From assembly GCF_030272615.1 (NCBI RefSeq), contig NC_081412.1:18823932-18887931 (forward strand): a stretch of DNA of 64,000 bases. Reading direction: 5' to 3'. Source of the DNA: Cryptomeria japonica (Eukaryota; Streptophyta; Pinopsida; Cupressales; Cupressaceae). The position numbers and the translations under genes are program-made. The notes beneath the pieces were generated by a model. It ran no database searches and was not told the DNA's origin. It was given only the letters and a program-made list of their open reading frames with translations. How positions within the stretch are numbered: position 1 is the first letter of the stretch; each line of letters starts with the position of its first letter. Positions 42,819 to 55,080 of this stretch are shown here, one piece after another.

Positions 42819-43802
42819 ACAAAAGGTAATATATTTCATTTGAATTCCCATGAGAAGACATGTTTGATTACACAAATTAATGAGAGTTGGCTATGGTATA
42901 AAAGGCTATGCCATGTGAATTTTCATTGCATTGTGAAGATCAGTTCAACTAAGGCAATTAGAGATATACCTAAGATTGTGAAGCCCTATAATCTGGTATG
43001 AAGAATTTCAAATGGGAAAATAGGCCAGAACCTCTTTTTAAGAGTATACAAGACAAATCTAATGATATTCTTGATCTTATTCATACTAATTTCTATGGCC
43101 CTGCTAGAGTTAAAAGTTTTCAAGGTGATAGATATTTCATGCTAATCATTGATGATTATTCTAGAATGATGTGGATTACTTTTCTAAGGGAGAAATCCGA
43201 GGCTTTTAAAAAGTTTAAAATCTTTAAAGCTAAAGTTGAGACAGAGACAGGATTGAAGATTAAATGTTTAAGGTTAGATCATGGTGGAGAATTCACATCC
43301 AGTGAGTTTACTAACTTTTGTGAGAAGCATGGTATAAGGAGGCAATTGTTTGCTCCCCGGACACCTCGGGAAAATGGAGTTGTGGAAAGGAAGAACAAAA
43401 CTATCTTGGATGTTGTTAGAACAATGATAATGGAAGCTAGTATACCTTATATCTACTAGAGAGAACTAGTGAGAACAATAGTTTATACATTCAACAAAGT
43501 AAATATCAAAGGAGAAACTGATAAGACACCTTATGAATTATGGTTTGGCAATACACCTATAGTTAACTATTTTAGAATCTTTGGTAGTAAATGTTATATC
43601 AGGAGAGATGATATCATTGGAAAATTTGATCCTAGATGTGATGAAGGAATATTTCTTGGCTATTCTAATGAAAGCAAGGCATATAGATGTTATACCAAGA
43701 GATTGCAGAGAATTATGGAGAGCACTAATGTCAAGGTGAATGAGTTGAATAGAAGTCAAATAAGAGTTTATGAGCAAGAAATGGTAGTGGAAATGATCAT
43801 GA
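42819..43802 (+). pseudogene. RE6 copia pre-integrase and integrase
   Basis: Continues gag-protease after a stop: TKGNIFHLNSHEKTCLI, SWLWYKRLCHVNFHCIVKIS. A one-base deletion near 42998 shifts the frame in the CEEFQMGK motif. The core follows: ILDLIHTNFYGPARVK (Asn replaces the first catalytic Asp), FMLIIDDYSRMMWITFLREK, KCLRLDHGGEFTSSEF (second Asp kept), APRTPRENGVVERKNKTI (Glu kept), stop near 43457, TPYELWFGNTPIVNYFRIFG and FDPRCDEGIFLGYSNESKAY. It ends at the RE7 insertion. Confidence 0.9.
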
Positions 43803-45225
43803 TGTTGAACACATAATACCATTGAGAGGGGGGTGAATTAGTGGTTCCTATAACTTTCTTCTTACCGATCTAATCTTCAAACAATCAATTATTTACTTAA
43901 CCACAAAACAGTCATACTGATAATCCAAGAGAGAAAACAAAATAGATCATTCACACACAAGAAACTCACAACCCCAGATTTACGAGGAAAACCTAATATG
44001 GGAAAAACCTCAGTGAGAAGAGCTACTGGAGACCACTGCTCCAATCTAGCCTCACAGGTAAAACATAGATTTATAAATATTTTGGGCACCAACCCAAGGA
44101 GCACCAACCCCTGCACCAAGCTTCAACTTGGAAATGTATAATGAAATACAATTTGAATACAGTTAAGGCTTCTTTTTGCAAAAGAATTATACAACTCTTG
44201 AATCAAATAACTCTTTGGTGATTTATAGTCTTTTCTTCTTCACTAGAACTCACACTGCCAGTTGTGGGATTGTTGTCTCTATTTCTCAAACTTTCTTATC
44301 TTTCTCTCATTCACACATACAATCTCTCAACACACTGTTTCACTCTAGAATGTTGTTTGCTCTACCACACCTTACCGGTTAGACTCAACTATCAGACTGA
44401 CACTATAGGTAGAATCCTCTCACCGGTTTACTTGCTCACTCACACTGCAACTTGCTCAGATTACCTTCTGAAGTTTTCTCCTCACTCACTCCCACTTCTC
44501 TTAACTTTTCAATCTTCACAGCATCAATAACCTTTTCTATCTGGAGCTCTCATCACTTATACATGGATTTCCCATCAAAAAATAATTCAAAAACTTGAGC
44601 GGTTAGGGTTTCCTTTTTCCCACACAATCTTCATGACATCCAATCCCTCCTATCTTAGATCAATCATTTGTCCTAGAAAACTACACCTGCACTCAGTTTC
44701 CATTATCCAATGTATGTTTTCCTTGAAGTGACAATCATGAATCAAATCTTCTATCATGAAGTCTGATGATACATAAAGTGTTCCAGAAGTTTCCTTTGTG
44801 AGAGTATCCTGAATTGGATTTCCTTTGCCTTGATTCAGGCACCAATTGCTTGCTGATCTTCCTCTGTCATTTCTTCTTCCTTGAGCCACAATCACTCAGA
44901 TGTAATCCCATGGTTTGTGGCTCCTTCATTAATGGTGATTATCTTTTTCATCAACCCTATCGATGAGAGTTCACCAACCACAACACACTTGCCACCTCAG
45001 CTTCACATGGAATCACACCCATCAAGACATGACCTACCAACACGCAGTCAATCTGACAAACACATACTAGTGAAACCCTTTGCTAATAGAGTGTTCTTCT
45101 TCTGTTAACCGGTAGAGAATCCCATACTGGTTTGTACTTTACTGGTAGACCTTCATTCTGTATGCTCACTAGATCTCCATCATGTCGGTTGACATCAATG
45201 ACAACTTACTGCCAAAATGCCAACA
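43803..45225 (-). repeat. RE7 LTR 1
   Basis: 1423 bp, tgttgaacacataatacc to aatgccaaca. It has the ttgagaggggggtgaattag block and tacgaggaaaacctaatatg...cctcagtgag near 43980-44015. Confidence 0.92.
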
Positions 45226-45262
45226 ATCTCCCCCTTTGTCATTGATGTCAACTTTTTCACAA
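45226..45262 (-). other. RE7 copy a polypurine tract
   Basis: Minus strand GACAAAGGGGGAGAT abuts LTR 1; a second run (tctccccctttgacac on plus) follows near 45291. Confidence 0.75.
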
Positions 45263-46922
45263 ATCACTTCATATATATACTAGTACATTTCTCCCCCTTT
45301 GACACAATGACAAAGGATATTTGTGCACTCCCCCTTTGATCCATACCAGGACCACCCTGAGCCACATAAGATCTTCTAGGTAGGTAGATGATACAACACC
45401 CAACTTGTGTTGGAGGTACTCAAAAGTGTTGACTAGTAATGGTTTGGTGAAAATGTCTACTACTTGTTCACTAGTAGGAACATTATCCATTCTTACCTCC
45501 TATCCTTCAACCTTCTCTCTTAGGAAGTGATATTTGTTTACAATGTGTTTTGTTCTGGAATACATGACCGAATTATTTGCTATGTTGATTGCACTCGAAT
45601 TGTCACACCGGATGAGAATGGGATCAGTGATTTCCACTTGGATATCTTTGAGAGTCTACTTCATCCAAAGCACCTAAGAGAAGCATGTAGCAACAACAAT
45701 GTACTCAGCTTAAGCAATAGAGAGAGAGACTGAGTCCTGCTTCTTGCTATGCCATGAGACCAACCTGTCACCTAGAAATAATGCACCACCGCTTGTGCTC
45801 TTTCTATCATCAAAGCATCCTACCCAATCCACATTAGTTTATGCTTCCAAGATAAAATTTCCCTATTTATGATACCACAAACCATAGCTGAGCATTCCTT
45901 GCAAATACCTAAAAAATTTGTTAACAACATTCATGTGTGTCTGCTTTTGTGCAACTTGAAATCTGGACACCATGCATACTGCCTGAACTATATCCGGTCT
46001 TAAATAAGTTAGATATATTAGACTTCCTATCACGGATCTGTACAAAATCTGATCCACTACCGATGATTCATCGTTCTTACTTAATTTGTTGTCGGTCACC
46101 ATGGGAGTACTTACTGGTTTGCAATCTTCCAATTGGAATTTCTTTAGCATCTCCTTTGCATACTTGACCTATGAGATAAAGATTCCTTTATCTTTCTATA
46201 GTATCTGCAAGCCAAGGAAGTAAGTCAATTCACCAAGCATCGACATCTCAAATTCTGACTGCATCTGATAAACATACTCTTTGCATAGAGTATCCTTGTT
46301 GCCACCAAAGATGATGTCATCTACATACACAACCACAATAATCATGTGATTCCCATCTTTCCTTATGTACAAATTGCTGTCAGCACTTCCCTTTTTGAAT
46401 CCTGGCTCCTACATATAAAGATCTAATCTTGAGTACCATGCTCTGAGGGATTTCTTTAAACCATACAAAGCCTTCTTTAACTGACACACAAATTTCTCAT
46501 CATCACGCAATAGAAATCCTTCAAGTTGCTCCATATATATTTCTTCTTTCAAATTTCCATTTAGAAAAGTCAGATTTGACATCCATTTGGTATACTTTGT
46601 AGCCCTTGTGGGTAGAGTAAGCTAGAAACATCCTAATTGCTTCTAATCTAGCCACTGGTGCAAATGTTTCTTCAATGTCAATCCCTTCTACTTGAGAGTA
46701 TTCTTTGCAAACTGGTCTAGCTTTATACCTCACAATCTTACCTTCTTCATTCATTTTGTTTTGGTAGACCCACTTTGTGCCAATGATATTCTTGTCTTCT
46801 AGTGTAGGGACTAATTCCCAAGTCTTGTTCTTCTCAATCTGGTGCAGTTCTTCTTCCATGGCATCCATCCATTCTTGTCTCTTGCTATCCTCAATGAAAG
46901 TTTTGGGTTCAACTTCAGTCAT
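45263..46922 (-). pseudogene. RE7 copy a RT and RNase H
   Basis: RT on the minus strand: [84 protein letters not shown] with a frameshift near 46570. Later MLKKFQLEDCKPVSTPMVTD, SLIYLTYLRPDIVQAVCM, FRYLQGMLSYGLWY, and RNase H with DRKSTSGGALFLGDRLVSWH and SKKQDSVSLSIA, then VMYSRTKHIVNKYHFLREKV and IFTKPLLVNTFEY. The FVDD-box region lies near 46310 in a shifted frame. Many stops. Confidence 0.88.
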
Positions 46923-46970
46923 GAGGCATAGGTTGACTTGTTCATCATTCCGGCCAAGTCTTCTTCTAGT

Positions 46971-48098
46971 CTACACAGCATCACTCTTATTTCCCAGAAT
47001 TTTCTCTTCCAGGTGGTTCAATTGTACATACCAGTTGGGAGCCTTCTGAGGTGTTGCCTCTGGTTCAGTGTTAGAATGAACTCCATCATTTTCATCATCA
47101 GATTCATCACACCAGTTAATGTGTGGTTGACATCCTTTGTGAATATCCTCATCAACTCTTACATGCACACTTTCAACAATTCTTCTTAGTCTTTTATTGT
47201 AGCATTTGTAGGTATTGTTGTTGGATGAGTAACCAAGAAAGACCCCTTCATCACTCCTAGAGTCAAAGCTTCCCAAACCATCCATATCTTTCTTAATGAA
47301 GAACTTGCTTCCAAATACTTTGAAATATTTGACTGATGGCTTCCGATCATACCATAATTCATAAGGTGTCATCTTGTTGTTTGATCTTAATTGAACCCGA
47401 TTCAAAGTGTATGAAGCAGTATGAATAGCTTCTTTCTAATAAGTATTTGACAGACTAGCCTCATTCAACATAGTTCTAGCCATCTCCTTGATTGTCCCGT
47501 TCTTCCTTTCTACCACACCATTTTGCTGTGGTGTTCTAGGAGCAAAGTATTGCCTTCTAATTCCTTGTTTTTCACAATAATATTCAAATTCATTTGATGT
47601 GAACTCTCTACCCCTATTTGATCTTAGACATTTTAATTTGTACCCACTTTCCTTTTCTACCATCTTCTAAAAGATCTTGAATCCTTCAAATGCTTGTGAT
47701 TTATCTTGTAGGAAGGTGCCCCATGTCATCCTTGAGTAGTCATCAATGAAGAGAATAAAGTATCTTTCTCTAGCAAGTTCTCTTGTCCTAGTTGGACCAC
47801 ACAAATTTGTATGCACAATTTCAAGTGGCTTTGAGGTGTTATGCTATTTTGTCCTGAAACTCACTTTTGTTTGCTTACCTTTTACACATTCATCACAAAA
47901 ATTTTTTACCAGTTTGATGATGAGTGGAATATTCCTCACACATCCCTTTTTGCTTACTGCAACTAAGTTATCAAAATTTATGTGGCCTAATCTTTTGTGC
48001 CACAACCAACCTTCATCTACTTGTCCTAACATACATTGGGACTCATAGCATTCCTTCAGATTATAAATATTTCTATAAGTTCTCTTTCCTTCTGCCAT
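46971..48098 (-). pseudogene. RE7 copy a pre-integrase and integrase
   Basis: Pre-integrase WLWHKRLGHINFDNLVAVSK and CDECVKGKQTKVSF; integrase core with LEIVHTNLCGPTRTR (Asn in place of the first Asp), FILFIDDYSRMTWGTFLQDK, KCLRSNRGREFTSNEF, APRTPQQNGVVERKNGTI with Glu kept, then PYELWYDRKPSVKYFKVFGS and FDSRSDEGVFLGYSSNNNTY. Stops at 47436 region, 47660 and 47844. Confidence 0.9.
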
Positions 48099-50611
48099 AA
48101 CTTTACCAGTATTGTCTCTCTTTATCTAAAAACCGGATGAGTCAAAGGTGAATTTGTAACCTTTGTCACACATCTGACTCACACTCAACAAATTATGTTT
48201 GAGGCCTTCCACATACTATACATCATGTGCATTTAGTTTTCCATCAATGCTTAGTGTTCCTTTCCCCTTTATTTGGATGGAGAAATTGTCTCCAAATCTT
48301 ACCCATCCACCATTCTAATCTTTGAGTTAAATGAATTTTCTTTTGTCACCAGTCATATGGTTTGAGAAACCACTATCTACCCCCCATAGATTTTTCCTTA
48401 CAACAAGCAAGGCAATCTACACTATGAGACTTGATTGTTCCTTTTCCTTTTCTTTCTCAACCCAAACTAGTTTGATTTCTTTCTTCTTGTCAACTGCTAT
48501 TTCTGCTCAGGTTCAGATACCGGTTCTTGATCAGTATTTTCCTTCATTTTCTTGATATTATTGTTTTTGCATGACTTTTCTATGTATCCAAATTCTTGAT
48601 AGTTATAGCATTTTATGCTTTCATTAAAGGGAACATCCTTAAAGCTATTGTAGGGTACCAGTTTATTCTTCCTACAATCAAAACTCTTATGTCCATATCC
48701 ATTGCACTAATGGCAAACAACATCCATATCTCGAAGTACATTAAATGAATTTCTACTTTCATAATTCATAGAAGGCTTATTGTTTAGCCTACAGTCAGCT
48801 ATTCTGTGCCAAAATTTATTACGCCAGTAACAGTAACCATGAAAATTGGATACATACCGGTTGGGTTGTCTTGGTGTTAAATGGAACGACCTCATTGGGG
48901 GTCTTCCATTCATGTTGTTGAATCTAGTGAATCCTTCTCGGTCAATTCTAGCATTCCTCCTTGCATTTCCACATTTGTGCATGAAATGTGACCTCTGGTT
49001 CATTTCTTTATATCAGCTTAGATGTCAATTTCCAACAACATCTACATTTGTCTTTTTGTCAGTTTCCTTTCCTATAGTGAATGTCTTCTTTTCTTCACCT
49101 TCAATTGAAGAATTGAACATTATCTCTTTGTCAAATTAACCTTTGTGGGTTGAACCTTGACCAACTTTAAAGCCTAAGCCACCGATATCTCTAGATTGCT
49201 TTTGTTTGCTTAACATCTTATCCAAAGCCTCAGTGTTGCCTTCATACTTGCTTCTTATTTTTATTTCTTCCTTGCTTTCTTCAAGTTGCTTTCTGAGCTT
49301 TACTATTTCTGCTTGCAGCTCTTGATACTACTTTTCTTTCTTTGTCAGATCAAGGGTTGTAACCTCAACGATCATCTTAGTTTCTTCCAGTTGGAGCTTT
49401 AAGTTAGATATGATTTGATCAGACTCTTCTAGAGACTGCTTCAAGAGATCTTTTTCATCTACTGCAACAAGCTTAAACCTCTTGAGTTCTCTTCTTGTTT
49501 TACTTAATTATTCAAGTGCACTGATAAGTTCACTCTCCAAATCCACTTTAGCCTCAATATCCTCTTCTTCCTCATCTTCATCACTAGGATAGTCAAGTGC
49601 CATGAAAAGATTTACTTTTTTGTGGTTCTCATGGTCATCATCTTCTAATATATCTTCATCATCTATTGTGTCATCCTCAATGGTATATAAGTTGTTTTGG
49701 TTCCTGTAGCCTCTTCTTCCCTCCCAGTAGTCATTCCTTTCTTTGTCTTTTCTAGTAGATCTTTTGAACTCTCTTGACTCATCTCCACCGGTTTCTTTGT
49801 GAGGACAACTTGCAGTGAAGTGTCCTACCTTCCCACAGTTGAAGCACTTAAGTGGCAGCTTTCCTTTGTACCGATCAGATCCTCTTTTGAGCTTCTTAAC
49901 AAAGTTTGCTACTTCAGCATCAGATTCTTCACTGGATTCTTTATGAGTAACTACTTCTTTCCCCCTTTTGATGGTGTTGAATGCGGCTTCTTTCCTTGAG
50001 GAATTCTCACTGATTATTCTCATCTCATAGGCTGTCAGGGAACCAAATAGTTCATCCATTGTAAAAGTCTTCAGGTCCTTGGCTTCTTCTATAGCTGACA
50101 CCTTAGTGTCATATTTCAGAGTGAGAGATCTAAGTATCTTTTTGACAAGAATTTCATCTGCAATCTCTTCTCCAAGTCCTCTAATTGTATTCACAGTTTC
50201 ATCAAATTTTTTAAGATAGTCTACAATTGTTTCATCATCTTTCATTTTGATGCTTTCTAGTTTGCTCCTTAGTGTTTGCAGCTTGGCTTCCTTAACCTTT
50301 ACATCTCCCTCAAACAACCTCTACAATTTGTCCCATGTCTCCTTTTTTGAAACACAGTGCATGACTTTGACAAATTCATTATCGAACAATCCACTCAACA
50401 TGGCATGTTTAGCCTTTGTATTATTTTCATACTCCTTTTTTGCATCTGGATTAGTGGGAGGAGTATTAGGAATGGCATACCCAATCTTGACTGACATCCA
50501 CACATCAAAGCCAAGAGATGAAATATATGTCTCCATTCTTCTGCTCTAGAAGGCATAGTTGGATCCATCAAACATGGGGGCTTTTCAGGAAGTAGACTCA
50601 CTTCTTTCCAT
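48099..50611 (-). pseudogene. RE7 copy a long gag with coiled coil, several knuckles, and protease
   Basis: Start MERSESTS (50611), stops soon after, then PMFDGSNYAF and METYISSLGFDVWMSVKIGY; capsid segment VKEAKLQTLRSKLESIKMKD; first knuckle CFNCGKVGHFTASC intact (near 49830). An acidic stretch is followed by a coiled coil (LLKQSLEESDQIISNLKLQL, near 49300-49450), a GLGFKVGQG motif near 49180, then knuckle-like CYWRNKFWHRIADC (two changed residues), CH-stop-CNGYGHKSFDC near 48700, and CYNYQEFGYIEKSC. Protease reads VDSGFSNHMTGDKRKF near 48350. Two zinc modules separated by a coiled coil make this gag much longer than that of RE2 or RE6. Confidence 0.85.
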
Positions 50612-50661
50612 TGTGCTCAAAGTCTAGAATCTACACAAGATTTAGAGATAACCGAGAATCT

Positions 50662-50676
50662 TGGCTTTGATACCAA
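50662..50676 (-). other. RE7 copy a primer-binding site
   Basis: Minus strand TGGTATCAAAGCCAA beside LTR 2; one mismatch to initiator tRNA-Met complement. Confidence 0.82.
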
Positions 50677-50677
50677 T

Positions 50678-52103
50678 TGTTGAACAAAGAATACCACTTA
50701 GAGGGGGGTGAATAAGTGGTTCCTATAACTTTCTTCTTACCGATCTAATCTTCAGACAATCAACTATTTACTTAACCACTAAATAGTCATACTGATATTC
50801 CAAGAGAGAAAACTAAATAGATCATTCACACAAAGGAAACTCACAACCCCAGATTTACGAGGAAAACCCAATATGGGAAAAAAACTCAGTGAGAAGAGCT
50901 GTTGGAGACTACTGCTCCAATCCAACCTCACAGGTAAAACACAGATTTACAAAGATTTTGGGCACCAACCCAAGGAGCACCGACCCCTGCACCAAGCTTC
51001 AACTTGGAAATGTATAATGAAATACAATTTGAATACAGTTAAGGCTTCTTGTTGCAAATGAAATCTACAACTCTTGAATCAAATAACTCTCTGGTGATTT
51101 ACAGTCTTTTCTTCTTCACTAGAACTCACACTACCAGTTGTGGGATTGTTGTCTCTATTTCTCAAACTTTGTTATCTTTCTCCCGTTCACACATACAGTC
51201 TCTCAACACACTATTTAACTCAAGAATGCTGCCTACTCTACCACACCTTACCGGTTAGACTCAACTATCAATCTATAACACTACTGGTAGAATCCTCTCA
51301 CCTGTTTGCTTGCTCACTCACACTATAACTTTCTTAGACTACCTTCTAAAGTTTTCTCCTCGGTCACTCTCACTTCTCTTAACTTTTCAATCTTCGCAGC
51401 ATCAACAACCTTTTCTATCTGGAGCTCTCTTCACTTATATAGTGATTTCCCACCAAAAAACAATTCAAAAACATGAGTGGTTAGGATTTCCTTTTTCCCA
51501 CACAATCTTCATGAGATCCAATCCCACCTATCTTGGATCAATCATCTGTCCCGAAAAACTGCACCTGCACTCGGTTTCCATTATCCAATGTATGTTTTCC
51601 CTGAAGTGACAATCACAAATCATATCTTCTTTCATGAAGTCTGATGACACATAAAGTGTTCCAGAAGTTTCCTTTATGAGAGCATACTAAATCGCATTTC
51701 CTTTGCCTTGATTTAGGTGACAATTTCTCCCTAATCTTCCTCTGTCATTCCTTCTTCCTTGAGCCACAATCAGTTAGATGCAATTCTATGATTTTTGGCT
51801 CCTTCATTAACGACGATTATCTATTTCATCAACCCTGTCAATGAGGCTTCACCAACCACAACACACTTGCCACCTCAGCTTCACATGGAATCACACCAAT
51901 CAAGACATGACCTACCAACACACAGTCAGTCTGACAAACACATATTGGTGAAACCCTTTGCTGATAGAGTGTTCTTCTTCTGTTAACCAGTAGAGCATCC
52001 CATACCAGTTTGTACTTTACTGATAGACCTTCATTCTTTATTCTCACTAGATCTCCATCATGCTGGTTGACATCAATGATAACTTAGTGCCAAAATGCCA
52101 ACA
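50678..52103 (-). repeat. RE7 LTR 2 (shared by both copies)
   Basis: 1426 bp, tgttgaacaaagaatacc to aatgccaaca. Left neighbour is the copy a PBS, right neighbour the copy b polypurine tract (atctccccctttggcatt). Confidence 0.92.
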
Positions 52104-52230
52104 ATCTCCCCCTTTGGCATTGATGTCAACTTTTTCACAAATCGCTTCATATATATATTGGTACATTTCTCCCCCTTTGACACAATGACAAAGGGTACTT
52201 GTGCACTCACCCTTTGATCCATACTAGGCC
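52104..52230 (-). other. RE7 copy b polypurine tract
   Basis: Minus strand GCCAAAGGGGGAGAT abuts LTR 2; a second run (tctccccctttgacac) follows near 52169. Confidence 0.75.
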
Positions 52231-52239
52231 CCCCCTGAG

Positions 52240-53895
52240 CCACATAAGACCTTCCTAGGTAGATGATATAATGCCCAACTTGTGTCGAAGGTACTCAAAA
52301 GTGTTGACTGGTAATGGTTTGGTGAAAATTTTTGCTACTTGTTCAGCAGTAGGAACATTATCCATTCTTACATCCTATCCTTCAACCTTCTCTCTTAGGA
52401 AGTGATATTTGATTACAATGTGTTTTGTTCTAGAATGCATGCCCGAATTCTTTGCTATGTTGATTGGACTCGAATTGTCACACCGGATGAGAATGGGATT
52501 AGTGATTTCCACTTGGATATCTTTGAGAGTCTACTTCATCCAAAGCACTTGAGAGCAGCATGTAGCAGCAACAATGTACTTAGCTTCAGCAGTAGAGAGG
52601 GAGACTGAGTCCTGCTTCTTGCTATGCCATGAGACCAACCGGCCACCTAGAAAGAATGCACCACTGCTTGTGCTCTTTCTATCATCAATGTATCCTTCCC
52701 AATCAGCATCAGTGTATGCTTCCAAGATAAAATTTCCCTATTTAGGATACCACAAACCATACCTGAGCGTTCCTTGCAGATACCTAAAAATTCTGCTAAC
52801 AGCATTTATGTGTGACTACTTTGGTGCAACTTGAAATTTGGCCACCATGCATACTACCTAAAATATATTCATTCTTGAAGAAGTTAGATATAGTAGACTC
52901 CCTATCATGGATCTATACAAAGTCTGATCCACTACCGATGATTCATCATTCTTACTTAATTTGTTGTCGGTCACCATGGGAGTACTTACCGGTTTGCAAA
53001 CTTTCGATTGGAATTTCTTTAGCATCTCCTTTGCATACTTGACCTATGAGATAAAGATTTCTTTATTTTTTGGTAGTATCTACAAGCCAAGGAAGTAAGT
53101 CAATTGACCAAGCATTGACATCTCAAATTCTGATTGCATCTAATTAGCAAACTCTTTGCATAGAGTATCCTTGTTGCCACCAAAGATGATGTCATCTACA
53201 TATTCAACCACAATAATCATGTGATTCCCATCTTTCCTTATGTACAAATTGTTGTTAGCACTTCCCTTTTCTAATCCCTACTCCTTCAAATAAAGATCTA
53301 ATCTTGAGTTTCATGCTCTGGGGGCTTGCTTTAAACCATATAGAGCCTTCTTTAACCGACACACAAATGTCTCATCATCATGCAGCAGAAATCCTTTTGG
53401 TTGCTCCATGTATACTTCTTCTTCCAAATTTCCATTTAGAAAAGAAGATTTGACATCCATTTGGTATACTTTGTAGCCCTTGTAGGTAGAGTAAGCTAGA
53501 AACATCATAATTGCTTCTAATCTTGCCACCGGTGCAAATGTTTCTTCAAAGTCAATCCCTTCTACTTGAGAGTATCCTTTGCATACTAGTCTAGATTTAT
53601 GCATCACAATCTTACCTTCTTCATTCATTTGGTTTCAGTAGACCCACTTTGTGCCAATGATATTCTTGTCTTCCAGTCTAGGGAATAATTCCCAAGTCTT
53701 GTTCTTCTCAATCTGGTGCAGTTCCTCTTCCATGGCATCCATCCATTCTTGTCTCTTTCTTGCCTCAATGAAATTTTTGGGTTCAACTTTAGTCATGAGG
53801 CATAGGTTGACTTGTTCATCATTCCAGAGAAGTCTTCTTCTAGTCTGCATACCATCACTCTTATTTCCCAAAATTTTCTCTTCCAAGTGATTCAA
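52240..53895 (-). pseudogene. RE7 copy b RT and RNase H
   Basis: [111 protein letters not shown]-type box near 53180 lies in a shifted frame. RNase H: YTDADWEGYIDDRKSTSSGA (both Asp kept), FFLGGRLVSWHSKKQDSVSL, STAEAKYIVAATCCSQVLWM. It is better preserved than copy a in these segments. Confidence 0.88.
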
Positions 53896-55080
53896 CTATA
53901 CATACCGGTTGGTAACCTTCTGAGGTGTTGCCTCTGGTTCAGTGTCAGACTAAATTCCATGATTTTCATCATCGGATTCATCATACTAGTTAATGTGTGG
54001 TTGACATCTAAATTCCATGATTTTCATCATCAGATTCATCATACTAGTTAATGTGTGGTTGACATCCCTTGTGCATATCCTCATCAACTTACATGCACAC
54101 TTTCAACAATTCTTCTTAGTCTTTTATCGTAGCTTTTGTAGGTTTTGTTGTTGGATGAGTGACCAAGAAAGACCCCTTCATCACTCCTAGAGTCAAATCT
54201 TCCCAAACCATCCATATCTTTATTAATGAAGCACTTTCTTCCAAATACTTTGAAATATTTGAATGATGGCTTCTAGTCATACCATAATTCATAAGGTGTC
54301 ATCTTGTTGTTTGCTCTTAATTGAACCTGATTCAAAGTGTATGCAGCAGTATGAACAACTTCTTTTCAATAAGTATCCGATAGAATGGCCTCATTAAACA
54401 TAGTTATGGCCATCTCCTTGATTGTCTTGTTCTTCCTTTCTACCACACCATTTTGCTGTGGTGTTCTAGGAGAAGAGTATTGCCTTCTAATTCCATGTTT
54501 TTCATGATAATCTCCAAATTAATTTGATGTGAACTCTCCATCGCTGTCTGATCTTAGACATTTTAATTTGTACCCACTTTCCTTTTCCACCATCTTCTGA
54601 AAGATCTTGAATCTTTCAAATGCTTATGATTTATCTTACAGAAAGGTGACCCATGTCATCCTTGAGTATTCATCAATGAAGGGCATAATTTATCTTTCAC
54701 CGGCAAATGCTCTTGTCCTAGTTGGACCACTCAGATTTGTATGCACAATTTCAAGTGGCTTTGAGCTGTTGCACTCCTTTGTCCTGAAACTCAATTTTGT
54801 TTGCTTACCTTTTACACATTCATCACAAAATGTGTTTACCCGTTTGATGATGAGTGGAATATTCCTCACACATCACTTTTTGCTTACTACAACTAAGTTA
54901 TCAAAATTTATGTGGCCTAATCTTTTGTGCCACAACCAACCTTCATCTACTTGTCCTAACATACATTGGGACTCATAGCATTCCTTTAGATTATAAACAT
55001 TTCCATCAATTCTCTTTCCTTATGCCACAACTTTACCAGTATTGTCTTTCTTTATCTAACAACCGGTTGAGTCAAAGGTG
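53896..55080 (-). pseudogene. RE7 copy b integrase
   Basis: Recognisable by the same order as in copy a: pre-integrase WLWHKRLGHINFDNL (near 54905-54950), the core near 54430-54740 with the NGVVERKNKTI-type motif, YFKVFG near 54240, and FDSRSDEGVFLGHSSNNKTY near 54140-54200. More stops and frameshifts than copy a, including a 58-bp tandem duplication in the linker to RT. Confidence 0.82.
53951..54066. repeat. 58-bp tandem duplication in RE7 copy b
   Basis: 53951-54008 and 54009-54066 are adjacent copies of one unit starting taaattccatgattttc and ending gtggttgacatc, with one base difference (cggatt versus cagatt). Copy a has a single unit near 47080-47130. Confidence 0.92.

Noticed and set aside
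53651-54978. Plus-strand frames across RE7 copy b
   Set aside because: Opposite-strand shadows of integrase and RT.
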